A DNA stretch of 64,000 bases from Streptomyces bambusae (GCF_020532645.1 NZ_JAJAUZ010000020.1:1-64000); one strand, 5' to 3'; shown: positions 1 to 8,731, numbered from the stretch's first letter. The notes: a model not told the origin generated them from the sequence alone. A program made the numbers and translations.

Positions 1-333
1 GAGCCGCCGCCTGCGCCGCCGCCCCGGCCGGCCGCGGTCCGGCTGGTGTCGGCGCCGGTCCGGATCGCCGACGCGGCGACGGTGCGGCTGCTGCGGACCG
101 GAGACCGGGTGGACGTGGTGGCGGCCGGCGGGCCGGGCGGGTTCGGCGCGGAGGCCGGGCGGCCCCGGGTGGTGGCCGCCGCGGCCAAGGTGGCCGGCGT
201 ACCACGGCCGGAGCCGGAGACGGCCGGTGCGGGCGGAGACGGCGCGCTGGTGGTGCTGTCCGTTCCGCGGGACACGGCCCGTGAACTCGTGGCCGCAGGT
301 GCGGTGTCGCGACTGGCGGTGACCCTGTGCTGA
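1..333 (+). CDS. SAF/CpaB-like protein, C-terminal part (5' end outside window)
   Basis: The reading frame is open from the first base, so the true start lies upstream; only about 110 residues are visible. After a Pro/Ala-rich stretch the protein reads RIADAATVRLLRTGDRVDVVAA and ends with a VVLSVPRDTARELVAAGAVSRLAVTL-type segment. This pattern is typical of the SAF domain of RcpC/CpaB-like proteins, which are membrane-anchored and linked to Flp/Tad pilus assembly. In Streptomyces such a gene often lies just upstream of mscL, as here. Function in pilus biology is inferred from family resemblance only. Confidence 0.6.
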   Translation, partial: EPPPAPPPRPAAVRLVSAPVRIADAATVRLLRTGDRVDVVAAGGPGGFGAEAGRPRVVAAAAKVAGVPRPEPETAGAGGDGALVVLSVPRDTARELVAAGAVSRLAVTLC

Positions 334-471
334 TTCGTACAGCCGTACAGCCAAGTCAGCTGAATGCGTGCACCGATTGGACAGTTCGGGTCTCGACTGC
401 CGTAGCTTTCGGAGGCGTTGATTCCGCGCCTTGCACAAACGGCACACGCAGGTACTGCGTAGAGAGGCTCA

Positions 472-981
472 GTGGTGAGCGACAAGAAGAAGAAGGAGAG
501 CGTCCTGGCGGGCTTCAAGGCCTTCCTGATGCGCGGCAACGTGGTGGACCTCGCGGTCGCCGTGGTCATCGGTGCCGCCTTCACCAACATCGTGAACTCG
601 GTGGTGAAGGGCATCATCGGCCCGCTCGTCGGCGCGATCGGCACGAGGAGCCTGGACGCGTACTCGTCGTGCCTCAAGGGCCCGTGCGGGGTGAACGCGG
701 AGACCGGCGAGCCGATCGGCGTGAACATCCTCTGGGGTTCGGTGCTGAACGCCACGCTCAGCTTCGTGATCACGGCCGCGGTCGTCTACTTCCTGATGGT
801 CCTGCCGATGTCCAAGTACCTGGCCCGGCAGGAGGCCCGCCGGAAGGCGAAGGAGGGCGTGCAGGAGACCCTGGAGGTCACCGAGCTGGTGGTGCTCAAG
901 GAGATCCGCGACGCGCTGGTCACCCAGCGGACGGGCGGCTCCTCGGAGCTCGACGGCCAGGTCCGGCGCCCCACGCACTGA
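472..981 (+). CDS. mscL: Large-conductance mechanosensitive channel MscL
   Basis: A 169-residue membrane protein that would open under hypo-osmotic tension to release solutes. The N-terminal amphipathic segment (KKESVLAGFKAFLMRGNVVDLAVAVVIGAAF) and first pore helix are classic MscL. A second helix lies near residues 85-108, and a Lys/Arg/Glu-rich cytoplasmic helix follows. The periplasmic loop is somewhat long and holds two cysteines (SSCLKGPCG). GTG at 472 is used; the next codon is also GTG, so the start could be 475. An inverted repeat just downstream probably terminates it. Confidence 0.95.
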   Translation: MVSDKKKKESVLAGFKAFLMRGNVVDLAVAVVIGAAFTNIVNSVVKGIIGPLVGAIGTRSLDAYSSCLKGPCGVNAETGEPIGVNILWGSVLNATLSFVITAAVVYFLMVLPMSKYLARQEARRKAKEGVQETLEVTELVVLKEIRDALVTQRTGGSSELDGQVRRPTH

Positions 982-995
982 GCGGACCGGCCGGC

Positions 996-1033
996 GGGCC
1001 GTCCGGTTCCGGCGGCAGCCGGGCGGACGGCCC
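996..1033. terminator. Bidirectional hairpin between mscL and the 65-residue gene
   Basis: A perfect 10-bp inverted repeat (GGGCCGTCCG at 996-1005, CGGACGGCCC at 1024-1033) lies between two convergent genes. No U-tract is present, as is common in Streptomyces. Confidence 0.6.
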
Positions 1034-1039
1034 CACGGC

Positions 1040-1237
1040 TCAGATGTGGTGGGGCGGCTTCTCGTCGAGGAACCGTGCGAGGTCGGCAGCGCTGTTGCCG
1101 GCCGGCGGCCGCTCGCCCCACCCGCGGTCGGTGTCGTCCGAGGACTGCTGGTCCAGCGGGTCGTCGAAGACCAGCTTGGGCTTCGGCCGGGCCGCGGGGG
1201 CCGTCGGACGGGGGCCGTGGGTGGGCTCGGTGCTCAT
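1040..1237 (-). CDS. Small conserved actinobacterial protein, 65 aa, unknown function
   Basis: A short hydrophilic protein with a Pro/Ala-rich start (MSTEPTHGPRP), an acidic middle (LVFDDPLDQQSSDDTDRGWGERP) and the ending DLARFLDEKPPHHI. The ATG is preceded by a good Shine-Dalgarno sequence (TGGAGGC), which supports it as real. It has no membrane segment or recognisable domain. It lies 31 bases downstream of narK on the same strand and may be the last gene of the nitrate operon, but nothing in it points to that pathway. Confidence 0.7.
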   Translation of the reverse strand: MSTEPTHGPRPTAPAARPKPKLVFDDPLDQQSSDDTDRGWGERPPAGNSAADLARFLDEKPPHHI

Positions 1238-1268
1238 GCCTCCAGGGTACGGCCGGGCCGGGCACGGC

Positions 1269-2699
1269 TCAGCTGGGTGCCTCGGCGCCGGGGCGGGCGT
1301 AGAACCACCAGCAGACGGCCAGGCAGGTCGCGTAGAAGCCGATGAACATCCACAGGGCGGTCGTGACCTGGAGGTTCGCGAACATCGCCGGGATGAAGAA
1401 GAAGCCGTACGCGGCGATCGCCGAGGAGAACCCGGTGACCGCGCCCGCTTCCATCTCGGACTGCTTCAGGGCCGCGGCCCCGGCCTCGGGCCCCCGGCCG
1501 GCCGCCTCGCGGGCGTGCTGGTCCCGGAAGATCACGGGGATCTGCCGGAAGGTGGAGCCGTTGCCCAGGCCCGAGAAGAAGAAGGCCGCGAGGAAGCCGA
1601 GGAAGAACGCCCAGAAGCTGCCCCGGTCGGAGCCCGAGGGCAGCGCGAAGATCACGACGACCAGGGCGGCGGCCATGCCCACGAAGGACAGCATGGTGAC
1701 CCTGGCCCCGCCCATCTTGTCGGAGAGCCAGCCGCCGGCCCAGCGCATGAGGGCGCCCACCAGCGGGCCGATCCAGGCGTAGGTGGTGGCCTGGTAGCCC
1801 TGGGCCTGGAAGTTGTCCTTGATCAGCAGCGGCAGACCGGCCGCGAAGCCGATGAAGGAACCGAAGGTGCCGACGTAGAGCCAGGTCATCAGCCAGTTGT
1901 GCTTCCGCCGGAAGATGATCTTCTGCTGGCTGAACGGGGCGGCGGCCACCTTGAGGTCGTTCATCAGGAACCACGCCAGCAGCGCCACGACGACCAGCAG
2001 CGGCACCCAGAGGAACGCACCGTTCTGGAGCCAGATGTCGGTGTTCTCCTTGCTGTCGCGCTGCGGGCCGCCGGCCGGGGCGCCGAGCACCGCGGCCGTG
2101 ACGACGAGCGGCGCGACCAGCTGGACCACGCTGACGCCCAGGTTGCCCAGTCCGCCGTTGAGGCCGTTGGCGCTGCCCTTCTCCCGCTTGGGGAAGAAGA
2201 AGCCGATGTTCGCCATCGACGAGGCGAAGTTGGCGCCGCCGATGCCGCAGACGGCCGCGATCAGCACCATCTCCCAGTAGGGGGTGCCGGTGTCCTGGAG
2301 CGCGAAGCCAAGCCAGAGCATCGGCACGACCAGCACGAGGGTGCTGAAGGCGGTGAACTTCCGTTCGCCGAAGATCGGGCCGATGAAGGTGTAGAGGATC
2401 CGGAAGGTGCCGCCGGTGATGCCGGGGACGGCGGTCAGCCAGAACAGCTGCGACTTGGAGAAGCCGAAGCCGACGTCACCGAGCTTGACCACGGTGACCG
2501 ACCAGACCTGCCAGACCACGAAGCCGAGCATCAGCGCCGGGATGGAGATCCACAGGTTGCGCTGGGCGACCTTGCGCCCGGTGGACTGCCAGAAGGCGTC
2601 GTCCTCGGGGCGCCAGTCGCCGATCGTGGTGCCGGGCCGGTAGGAGTCCGCCCGGTGCGAGCGGTCCGGCTCCGTGGTGGTGCGTATGGACATGGTCAT
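1269..2699 (-). CDS. narK: NarK-type nitrate/nitrite transporter (first copy)
   Basis: A 476-residue major-facilitator protein with about 12 membrane helices. It carries the nitrate/nitrite porter signature twice in characteristic form: GIGGANFASSMANIGFFFPKREKGSANGLNGGLGNLGVS, and in the C-terminal half a GNGSTFRQIPVIF motif. It should import nitrate and/or export nitrite across the cytoplasmic membrane. The ATG at 2699 overlaps the upstream stop codon (ATGA), so translation is coupled; a second ATG two codons later is also possible. It is the last clear member of the nitrate reductase-like operon that begins at 7739. A second copy lies at 11278-12699. Confidence 0.92.
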   Translation of the reverse strand: MTMSIRTTTEPDRSHRADSYRPGTTIGDWRPEDDAFWQSTGRKVAQRNLWISIPALMLGFVVWQVWSVTVVKLGDVGFGFSKSQLFWLTAVPGITGGTFRILYTFIGPIFGERKFTAFSTLVLVVPMLWLGFALQDTGTPYWEMVLIAAVCGIGGANFASSMANIGFFFPKREKGSANGLNGGLGNLGVSVVQLVAPLVVTAAVLGAPAGGPQRDSKENTDIWLQNGAFLWVPLLVVVALLAWFLMNDLKVAAAPFSQQKIIFRRKHNWLMTWLYVGTFGSFIGFAAGLPLLIKDNFQAQGYQATTYAWIGPLVGALMRWAGGWLSDKMGGARVTMLSFVGMAAALVVVIFALPSGSDRGSFWAFFLGFLAAFFFSGLGNGSTFRQIPVIFRDQHAREAAGRGPEAGAAALKQSEMEAGAVTGFSSAIAAYGFFFIPAMFANLQVTTALWMFIGFYATCLAVCWWFYARPGAEAPS

Positions 2700-3064
2700 C
2701 GGTCCTTGGGGTCGAGGAGCCACAGTCCGAGCACGACGAGGAAGGACAGGACCAGGAATCCCGCCCCCCACCAGGCCGTGCCGGTGTCGCCCTTCATCCA
2801 TTCGTTGACGGTCACCGTGAGCGCCCAGAGCTGGCCGACGACCACGGTGAGGGCGAGGACGAGACGGGCGGTCAGCTTCGAGGAGCGCTCGGGCTCCTGC
2901 TCGGTGCCGGCCCCCGGTCCGGGACCGGTGCGCCGGATCCGGGGGTCGCCGTAGCCGCTGGTGGCGCGGATCTGCGGATAGCGCTCGTGCACCGGCCGGT
3001 TGAGCCGTGGCGTGGCGCTGCCGGGCCGGTACGCGGGCCGCGGCGGCAGCGGGGCATCGCTCAT
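2696..3064 (-). CDS. Small membrane protein of the nitrate reductase operon
   Basis: 122 residues: a Pro/Arg-rich soluble N-terminal half (PLPPRPAYRPGSATPRLNRP) followed by two hydrophobic segments at about residues 65-88 and 98-117, ending LGLWLLDPKDR. The start ATG overlaps the stop of the Rieske gene (ATGA) and its own stop overlaps the narK start, so it is translated as part of the operon. It resembles the small helper membrane proteins found with respiratory complexes, but I do not recognise a named family. Confidence 0.8.
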   Translation of the reverse strand: MSDAPLPPRPAYRPGSATPRLNRPVHERYPQIRATSGYGDPRIRRTGPGPGAGTEQEPERSSKLTARLVLALTVVVGQLWALTVTVNEWMKGDTGTAWWGAGFLVLSFLVVLGLWLLDPKDR

Positions 3065-3732
3065 GTCCGCCTGCTCTCGTTGGCGCGGTCCGCGCCGGGG
3101 CAGCCGAGCCGGGCGGCCACCTCGGGGCGGGACTCGCCGAACTGCCGGCACAGGGCCTCCCTGGCCGGCTCCCCGGACCGGGCGGTGGCGATGGCCCAGA
3201 CACTGCCGTCGACCTCCTCGGTCAGGAAGATCCTGGGCAGCGGGCGCGGCGGCGGGCCCGCCGTGACCTCGCCGGTGCGGGCGTCGAAGACGCCTTCGTG
3301 GCAGGGGCAGTACAGCTCGCCGGCGGGGCCGCGGTCCTCCCGCCACAGCACGGCACAGGCCAGGTGGGTGCACACGGCCGAGTAGCCGACGAGGGTGCCG
3401 TCCTGGAGGCGTACCGCCAGGGCCCGGTCCTCGTCGCCGGGGAACCGGAACGCCACGGACTCGCCCGGCGCCAGCCGGTCGGTGACCTTCTTGGACTCGG
3501 GGGCCGTGTCGCTGTCGCCGTGCCGGTGCAGGATGCCGGCGGCGACCCCGATGCCGCCGATGGCGAGGCCGCCGGAGACGGTGGCCACGATCCGCAGGTA
3601 GTCGCGGCGGGTGGTGAGGGAGTCGGCGCTGATCCGGTCGCGCAGGTGCGCCTGGGCGGCGTCGTCAGAGGGGTCCCCGCCGGCGGAGGGTTCGCCGTCG
3701 GCGGCGGGGGCGGGCTGTTCGGTCACGCTCAT
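3061..3732 (-). CDS. Rieske [2Fe-2S] protein with twin-arginine-like membrane anchor
   Basis: 223 residues. Residues near 41-70 hold TTRRDYLRIVATVSGGLAIGG, a twin-arginine-type signal or anchor, so the Rieske domain should face outside. Ligand boxes are CTHLAC and CPCHEGVFD (Cys-X-His and Cys-X2-His), with a proline-rich loop after them. A one-electron carrier between quinol and an acceptor is the expected role. It overlaps the following membrane-protein gene by ATGA, and its own ATG overlaps the stop of the 4Fe-4S gene. This makes it a likely electron-transfer subunit of the molybdoenzyme system. Confidence 0.9.
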   Translation of the reverse strand: MSVTEQPAPAADGEPSAGGDPSDDAAQAHLRDRISADSLTTRRDYLRIVATVSGGLAIGGIGVAAGILHRHGDSDTAPESKKVTDRLAPGESVAFRFPGDEDRALAVRLQDGTLVGYSAVCTHLACAVLWREDRGPAGELYCPCHEGVFDARTGEVTAGPPPRPLPRIFLTEEVDGSVWAIATARSGEPAREALCRQFGESRPEVAARLGCPGADRANESRRT

Positions 3733-4328
3733 CGGACATCAACCCCGTTGATCTCCACGACGGGCAGCCCGCCGGGTACCGGCCACTGGACCTTGTCGGC
3801 GGGGACGACCATCGCCACCCCGGTGCTGACGACGACGTCGCCGAAGGCGAAGGAGTCGGCGACCTGGACGCCGGGCCGCTCGGCCCGGAGTTCTTCGACG
3901 GTGCCGTAGAAGAGGGCGCCGGTGGGGCAGACGGTGGCGCACATGGGGGCCAGGCCGTAGGCGGTGCGGTCGTAGCAGAGGTTGCACTTCATCTGGAGCT
4001 TCGCCTGGAGGTCGATCTTCGGGACTCCGAAGGGGCAGGCGTTGACGCAGTTGGCGCAGCCGATGCAGCGGGTGGTGTCGGCCTGCTGCACCACGCCGTC
4101 GGCGGTCACCAGGATCGCGTCGGCGGGACACACCTCGGCGCACGGGGCGACGGGGTCTTCACAGTGCATGCAGACGGTGGGAAGGGAGGCGACGGACCGG
4201 CCGGGCTCGGTGTAGTCCAGGTGGATCATCGACTTGCCGCGGTGCGAGTCGCACTCGCGGCAGGCGGAGACGCAGGCCTGGCAGCCGATGCAGCGCCCCG
4301 GATCAATGAAGATCGTCTTTCCCATCAT
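3729..4328 (-). CDS. 4Fe-4S dicluster ferredoxin-type electron-transfer subunit
   Basis: 199 residues with four cysteine clusters of the NrfC/DmsB/HybA type: CIGCQACVSACREC, CMHCEDPVAPCAEVCP, CIGCANCVNACPFG and CNLCYDR...CATVCP. It would wire electrons into the catalytic molybdoprotein encoded immediately upstream. There is no Tat signal, so it and its partner should be cytoplasmic. The ATG at 4328 has a GAGGAG ribosome site; ATG 4325 is adjacent. Its stop overlaps the Rieske start. Confidence 0.92.
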   Translation of the reverse strand: MMGKTIFIDPGRCIGCQACVSACRECDSHRGKSMIHLDYTEPGRSVASLPTVCMHCEDPVAPCAEVCPADAILVTADGVVQQADTTRCIGCANCVNACPFGVPKIDLQAKLQMKCNLCYDRTAYGLAPMCATVCPTGALFYGTVEELRAERPGVQVADSFAFGDVVVSTGVAMVVPADKVQWPVPGGLPVVEINGVDVR

Positions 4329-4335
4329 GCCGGGG

Positions 4336-6648
4336 TCAGCTCCTCTCGGCCGTGCCACGCCCCTGCGAGGACGTGGGCGGCAGCGGGTCGGTGCGGGAGA
4401 CCTGGGTCTCCGGGTACGCCTCGCGGCCGGGCGCGGTGGGCGGGGCCGGCACCTCGTCGACCCGCTCGGCGGCTTCGATCCGGGCGGCGCAGACCTTGTA
4501 CTCGGGGATCTTCGAGCGGGGGTCGAGGGCGTCGATGGTGAGGGCGTTGGCGGCCGTCGGCACCGGCCAGTGGTACGGGATGAAGACGGTGTCGGGCCGG
4601 ATGGCCTCGGTGACCAGGGCGGGGAACACCTCGCTGCCGCGGCGGGTGACGACGCGGACCGGGTCGCCGTTGCGGAAGCCGTGCGAGGGGTGGACCTCCA
4701 CCCAGGGGCGCGGGGTCTGTTCGACGAGGGCGCCCAGGCGTCGGGTCTGGTTGCCGGAGAGGAAGTGGGCGACGGTGCGGCCGGTGGTGAGGGAGAGGGG
4801 GTACTCCTCGGTGTAGGGGTCCATCGGCGGGTGCCACTCGACGACCTGCATGTGGATCTTGCCGTCGGGGTGGTAGGTGCGGCCGTCCTCGAAGAGGCGG
4901 GGGGTGCCGGGGTGGTCGGTGGACGGGCAGGGCCAGGCGATGCCTCCGGTCTCTTCGAGGCGGTCGTAGGTGATGCCGTAGTAGTCGTTGACCGTGCCGG
5001 CGGAGGCGATGCGGAGCTCCTCGAAGAGTTCGCGGGAGCCGGGGAAGTCGAACTTGGCTCCCACGCCGAGGCGCTTGGCGAGTTCGCACAGCACCCAGGT
5101 GTCGGTGCGGACGCCGGCGGGCGGTTCCTGGGCCTTGTTGTGCTTGACCACGCGGGCTTCGGCGTTGGCCATCACGCCTTCGTCCTCGGCCCAGGTGGTC
5201 ACGGGGAAGACCACGTGTGCGTTGGCTGCCGTTTCGGAAAGGAAGAAATCCAGTTGGGCATGGAACTCGGCGGTGTCGTAGCCGTCCTTGACCACGGCGT
5301 AGTTCGGGAGCGAGACGAAGGGGTTGTTGCAGACGCCGATCAGGCCGCGGATCTCGCGGCGCTGCATCTGCCAGACCATTTCCATCATGGAGGTTCCGGC
5401 GGCGGGGAGTTCGGACTCCTCGATGCCCCAGATCTCGCAGATCTGGCGCCGGTGGTCGGGGTTGGTGATGGAGCGGCCGCCGGGGAGGAGGTCGGACTTC
5501 TGGCCGTGTTCGCGGCCGCCCTGGCCGTTGCCCTGGCCGGTGATGGTGCCGTAGCCGGCACCGGGCTTGCCGATGTTGCCGGTGGCGACGCAGAGGTTGA
5601 TCACGGTGAGGCAGTTCTCGACGCCCTGGGAGTGGTGTTCGATGCCCCGGGCGTGCCAGGCCATGGCCTTGTCCGCGCCGGCGAAGGCGCGGGCGACCTG
5701 CACGATCTGCTCGGCGGGGATCCCGCAGATCTCGGCGGCCCGCTCCGGCGGGTACTCGGAGACCTTGTCGCGGACCTCTTCCCAGCCGGTGGTGTGGGCG
5801 CCGAGGTAGGACTCGTCGTCGAGGCCTTCCTTGACCACGACGTTGAGGACGGAGTTGAAGAAGGCGGCGTCGGTGCCGGGTTTGAGGGCGACGTGGATGT
5901 CGGCGGTGCGGGCGATGGCGGTCTCCCGCGGGTCGACCACGATCAGCGTGGCGCCCCGGTCCCGGGCTCCCCACAGGTACTGGGTCATGACGGGGAAGCA
6001 CTCCCCCACGTTGGACCCGGCGATCAGCAGGCAGTCGGTGAGGAGGATGTCGGAGAACGGGTTGCCGGCCCGGTCGATGCCGAAGGCCAGCTTGTTGGCG
6101 CCGGCGGCGCTGACCATGCACAGCCTGCCGTTGTAGTCGACGTGCCGGGTCTTGAGGGCGACCCGGGCGAACTTGCCGACCAGGTAGGTCTTCTCGGAGA
6201 ACAGGCTGGCCCCGCCGAGCATGCCGAAGGCGTCGTTGCCGTACGCGCTCTGGATCCGCCGGATCTCGGAGACGGTGTAGTCGAGGGCCTCCTCCCAGGA
6301 AGCCTCTCGGAACGGTTCGTTGCGGGAGCGGCGCAGCAGCGGGGCGGTGAGCCGGTCGGGGTGGTTGACCTGCTGGTAGGCGTTGATGCCCTTGGGGCAC
6401 AGCCGCATCCGGTTGATGTCGTGGTTGCGGGGCTCGACGCCGAACACCTTCCCGCCGTGGTCGACCCGGAGGTACATGCCGCACTGGACCCCGCAGAAGC
6501 AGCAGTGGGTGGGCACGAGGGTCTCGCCGTTCTGGTCGGCGTGCCACCGGTCGGCGGGGATGCCGCCCGCGTCGCGGAAGTTGCGGGTGCCGGGCGGGGC
6601 GATCGAGGGGTCGACGGGCAGCGGGCGCGGCTGGGGGGCGGCGGTCAC
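4336..6648 (-). CDS. Nitrate reductase-like molybdopterin (bis-MGD) oxidoreductase
   Basis: 770 residues. An N-terminal 4Fe-4S motif is visible as C49-X2-C52-X3-C56-X27-C84. The putative Mo ligand is C177 in NGRLCMVSAAGANK. Cys followed by Met matches Nas/Nap nitrate reductases; formate dehydrogenases have (Sec/Cys)-His at this place. The C-terminal part holds a molybdopterin dinucleotide-binding domain (TTGRTVAHFLSGNQTRR, then VEVHPSHGFRNGDPVRVVTRRG). No Tat signal is present, so the active site should be cytoplasmic. GTG 6648 overlaps the upstream stop (GTGA). Position between a quinol-type membrane subunit and Fe-S carriers, with NarK downstream, supports nitrate as the substrate. Another oxyanion cannot be excluded. 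Confidence 0.85.
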   Translation of the reverse strand: MTAAPQPRPLPVDPSIAPPGTRNFRDAGGIPADRWHADQNGETLVPTHCCFCGVQCGMYLRVDHGGKVFGVEPRNHDINRMRLCPKGINAYQQVNHPDRLTAPLLRRSRNEPFREASWEEALDYTVSEIRRIQSAYGNDAFGMLGGASLFSEKTYLVGKFARVALKTRHVDYNGRLCMVSAAGANKLAFGIDRAGNPFSDILLTDCLLIAGSNVGECFPVMTQYLWGARDRGATLIVVDPRETAIARTADIHVALKPGTDAAFFNSVLNVVVKEGLDDESYLGAHTTGWEEVRDKVSEYPPERAAEICGIPAEQIVQVARAFAGADKAMAWHARGIEHHSQGVENCLTVINLCVATGNIGKPGAGYGTITGQGNGQGGREHGQKSDLLPGGRSITNPDHRRQICEIWGIEESELPAAGTSMMEMVWQMQRREIRGLIGVCNNPFVSLPNYAVVKDGYDTAEFHAQLDFFLSETAANAHVVFPVTTWAEDEGVMANAEARVVKHNKAQEPPAGVRTDTWVLCELAKRLGVGAKFDFPGSRELFEELRIASAGTVNDYYGITYDRLEETGGIAWPCPSTDHPGTPRLFEDGRTYHPDGKIHMQVVEWHPPMDPYTEEYPLSLTTGRTVAHFLSGNQTRRLGALVEQTPRPWVEVHPSHGFRNGDPVRVVTRRGSEVFPALVTEAIRPDTVFIPYHWPVPTAANALTIDALDPRSKIPEYKVCAARIEAAERVDEVPAPPTAPGREAYPETQVSRTDPLPPTSSQGRGTAERS

Positions 6649-7739
6649 TTGTAGCCCTTCTTGACGTGGGTGAGGTAGGCGTTGCCGCGCAGCACGCGCT
6701 TGCAGCGCGGGCAGTACTCGGCCCAGGCGTCGAAGCCGAGCCGGAGGTCTCGCATGGTGCCGCGGAGGTTCTCGACGTACGGGGCGGTGTCGACGGGCTC
6801 TCCGCAGCGCTTGCAGGCGAAGACCTGGTCGTCCTGGCGGCCGGTGTACTTGAACAGCTGCATGCCGACGGCAGCGGGCCGCTGGACGATGTGGAAGAAC
6901 TTCCCGAACGGGATGTAGATGAGGGTGAAGACCACCGAGACCATGTGGAGGATCGCCAGGAACTCGTAGCCGCCGCCGTGCAGGAAGATCGAGGAGAAGG
7001 TGAGGAGGAGGCCGGTCACGGAGATGACGATCAGCAGGATCAGCGGCAGCAGGTCGTAGGCGAAGCGCTGGCCGGTGATGGCTCCGCGGTCCTTCATCCG
7101 GCGCCACAGGAAGTACGAGGCACCGGGGATGACGAGGACGGCGGCGATGTCCAGGCCGTGGAACATCAGCCAGCCGAGGATGTTCAGCGAGTCGAAGCCG
7201 AGGACCTTGAAGCCCCAGATGCGCATCTCGTAGCCGGGGCCCGATCCGCTGCCGGAGGTGAAGGTGAACCAGCCCCAGGTGAGGGGGAAGGTGATCAGCG
7301 CGGCGAGGATGCAGCCCCAGAAGATCAGCTGGTGGGCGGCCCAGCGGGCGTGCGAGCGGGCGCCCAGGAACTTCTGGAAGCCGAGGTAGGTGGCGATCAT
7401 CCGGGGCAGGGCGGTGGGCGCCTTGCGGAAGTTGGCGGCCGAGAACAGGCTGCCGAAGCCCTTCGCGAAGAGGCGGCGCGCGCCCGGGGAGGACACCCAC
7501 ACGGTGTAGCGGTAGGCGACGCCGAAGGCGAGGAAGACGGTCGCGACGGCGTAGGGCAGCAGGGCCGAGTCGAAGTCCCGCAGGAACCGGCTGCCCAGCA
7601 CGATGGCGAGGACCAGCAGGGCGGAGACTGCGGCGCCGGCCAGGGTGGCCCGGGCGGTGACGGATCGCCCGGCCGGCGGTGCGGGGGCCGCGGGCGGTGG
7701 CGGCGTGGCGGCTGCGACTGCTTCTGAGGGCTCGGACAC
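6645..7739 (-). CDS. Heme-b-like membrane subunit (NarI/HdrE/DsrM-like) with Cys-rich tail
   Basis: 364 residues with about six membrane helices and several intramembrane histidines (for example in RWAAHQLIFWG, WLMFHGLDIA, LAILHMVSVVF and GKFFHIVQRP), as in quinol-oxidising cytochrome b subunits. The last 70 residues are soluble and carry two CxxC pairs, CKRCGE and CPRCKR, which could bind zinc or an Fe-S centre. This tail is unusual for NarI. It is the first gene of the operon (GTG start) and probably passes electrons from menaquinol to the Fe-S proteins. Assignment rests on topology and context; the exact family is uncertain. Confidence 0.75.
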   Translation of the reverse strand: MSEPSEAVAAATPPPPAAPAPPAGRSVTARATLAGAAVSALLVLAIVLGSRFLRDFDSALLPYAVATVFLAFGVAYRYTVWVSSPGARRLFAKGFGSLFSAANFRKAPTALPRMIATYLGFQKFLGARSHARWAAHQLIFWGCILAALITFPLTWGWFTFTSGSGSGPGYEMRIWGFKVLGFDSLNILGWLMFHGLDIAAVLVIPGASYFLWRRMKDRGAITGQRFAYDLLPLILLIVISVTGLLLTFSSIFLHGGGYEFLAILHMVSVVFTLIYIPFGKFFHIVQRPAAVGMQLFKYTGRQDDQVFACKRCGEPVDTAPYVENLRGTMRDLRLGFDAWAEYCPRCKRVLRGNAYLTHVKKGYK

Positions 7740-7847
7740 AGCACCACGCTAGGCGGTCTGTACCGATTCGTCCCGCTGTGACGGTCGTACCGTTGCTCCG
7801 AACGGGCGATGGAAGGAGGTGAGGCGAGGAGGCGACGGAAGGGAGGT

Positions 7848-8681
7848 TCAGACGGCGGTGAGGCCGCGGGCTGCGAACAGGGCCCTGGCCGACTCGACCT
7901 GCTGCGGGGTCGGGGACGGGGTGTCGCGGAGCGTGAAGTCCTTGCCGAGCGCTTCCCACTTCGACGCGCCCAGCTTGTGGAACGGCAGGACGTCCACGCG
8001 GGACACGTTGCCGAGGCCGGCGGCGAAGCGGGCCACGCCGTCGACGTTGGCGGGGGCGTCGGTGAGGCCTGGCACCAGGACGAAGCGCACGTGGACCTCC
8101 TTGCCGAGGTCCGCGAGGCGGCGGGCGAAGTCCAGGGTGGGCTGGAGCGGGCGGCCGGTGACGCGGCGGTGGGTGTCGCGGTCCCAGGACTTGATGTCGA
8201 GGAGGACGAGGTCGGTGTCGCGCAGCAGGGCGTCGGTGGCGCGGGCGCCGAGGAAGCCCGAGGTGTCGAGGGCGGTGTGCAGGCCCAGTTCGTGCTTCAT
8301 CCGGTGCAGGAGCTCGCCGGTGAACACGGGCTGGAGGAGGGGCTCGCCGCCGGAGACGGTGGCGCCGCCGCCGGCGACGGCGATGAACCGGCGGTACTTG
8401 GCGGCCTCGGCGAGGACGTCGTCGGCGGAGGTGCGCTTGCCGGCCCGCATCCGCCACGTGTCGGGGTTGTGGCAGTAGAGGCAGGTCAGCGGGCAGCCGG
8501 AGAGGAAGGTGACGAAGCGGGTGCCGGGTCCGTCGACGCCGGTCGACAGGTCCCAGGAGTGCACCGAGCCCTCGCTGGGCCGGTGGGTGGCGGCGGCCGC
8601 CGGGGTCCGTCCGCCGCCGGGTGCGGCGGACGGACCGGGGACCGGGCCGACGGGGATGCTCGTACCGAGGAGGGCGCTCAT
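7848..8681 (-). CDS. pflA: Pyruvate formate-lyase activating enzyme (radical SAM)
   Basis: 277 residues. The radical-SAM cluster motif is C63-X3-C67-X2-C70 in CPLTCLYCHNP, followed by the GGE-type SAM motif (TVSGGEPLLQP). The family pattern DTSGFLG and DIKSWDRDTHRRVTG is also present. It would install the glycyl radical on PflB using SAM and reduced flavodoxin or ferredoxin. An N-terminal extension of about 35 Pro/Ala-rich residues precedes the usual start of the family. It lies 50 bases downstream of pflB, so the two are very likely one transcript. Confidence 0.93.
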   Translation of the reverse strand: MSALLGTSIPVGPVPGPSAAPGGGRTPAAAATHRPSEGSVHSWDLSTGVDGPGTRFVTFLSGCPLTCLYCHNPDTWRMRAGKRTSADDVLAEAAKYRRFIAVAGGGATVSGGEPLLQPVFTGELLHRMKHELGLHTALDTSGFLGARATDALLRDTDLVLLDIKSWDRDTHRRVTGRPLQPTLDFARRLADLGKEVHVRFVLVPGLTDAPANVDGVARFAAGLGNVSRVDVLPFHKLGASKWEALGKDFTLRDTPSPTPQQVESARALFAARGLTAV

Positions 8682-8731
8682 GGCAGGTGCTCCGTTCCCG
8701 TTCCCGATGCGGATGTGATGCGGACGCGGCT

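Noticed and set aside
327..2954. An 875-codon open frame on the plus strand across mscL and narK
   Set aside because: It is the antisense or off-frame shadow of strong genes; its translation is low-complexity Arg/Gly/Glu without any domain.
4336..6648. Formate dehydrogenase as the identity of the molybdoenzyme, tempting because pflBA makes formate next door
   Set aside because: The ligand motif is Cys-Met, not (Sec/Cys)-His, and the operon contains NarK. Kept only as a remote alternative.
4234..6654. An 806-codon plus-strand frame opposite the molybdoenzyme
   Set aside because: The minus-strand frame shows complete Fe-S and Mo-binding motifs; the opposite frame is a GC-bias artefact.
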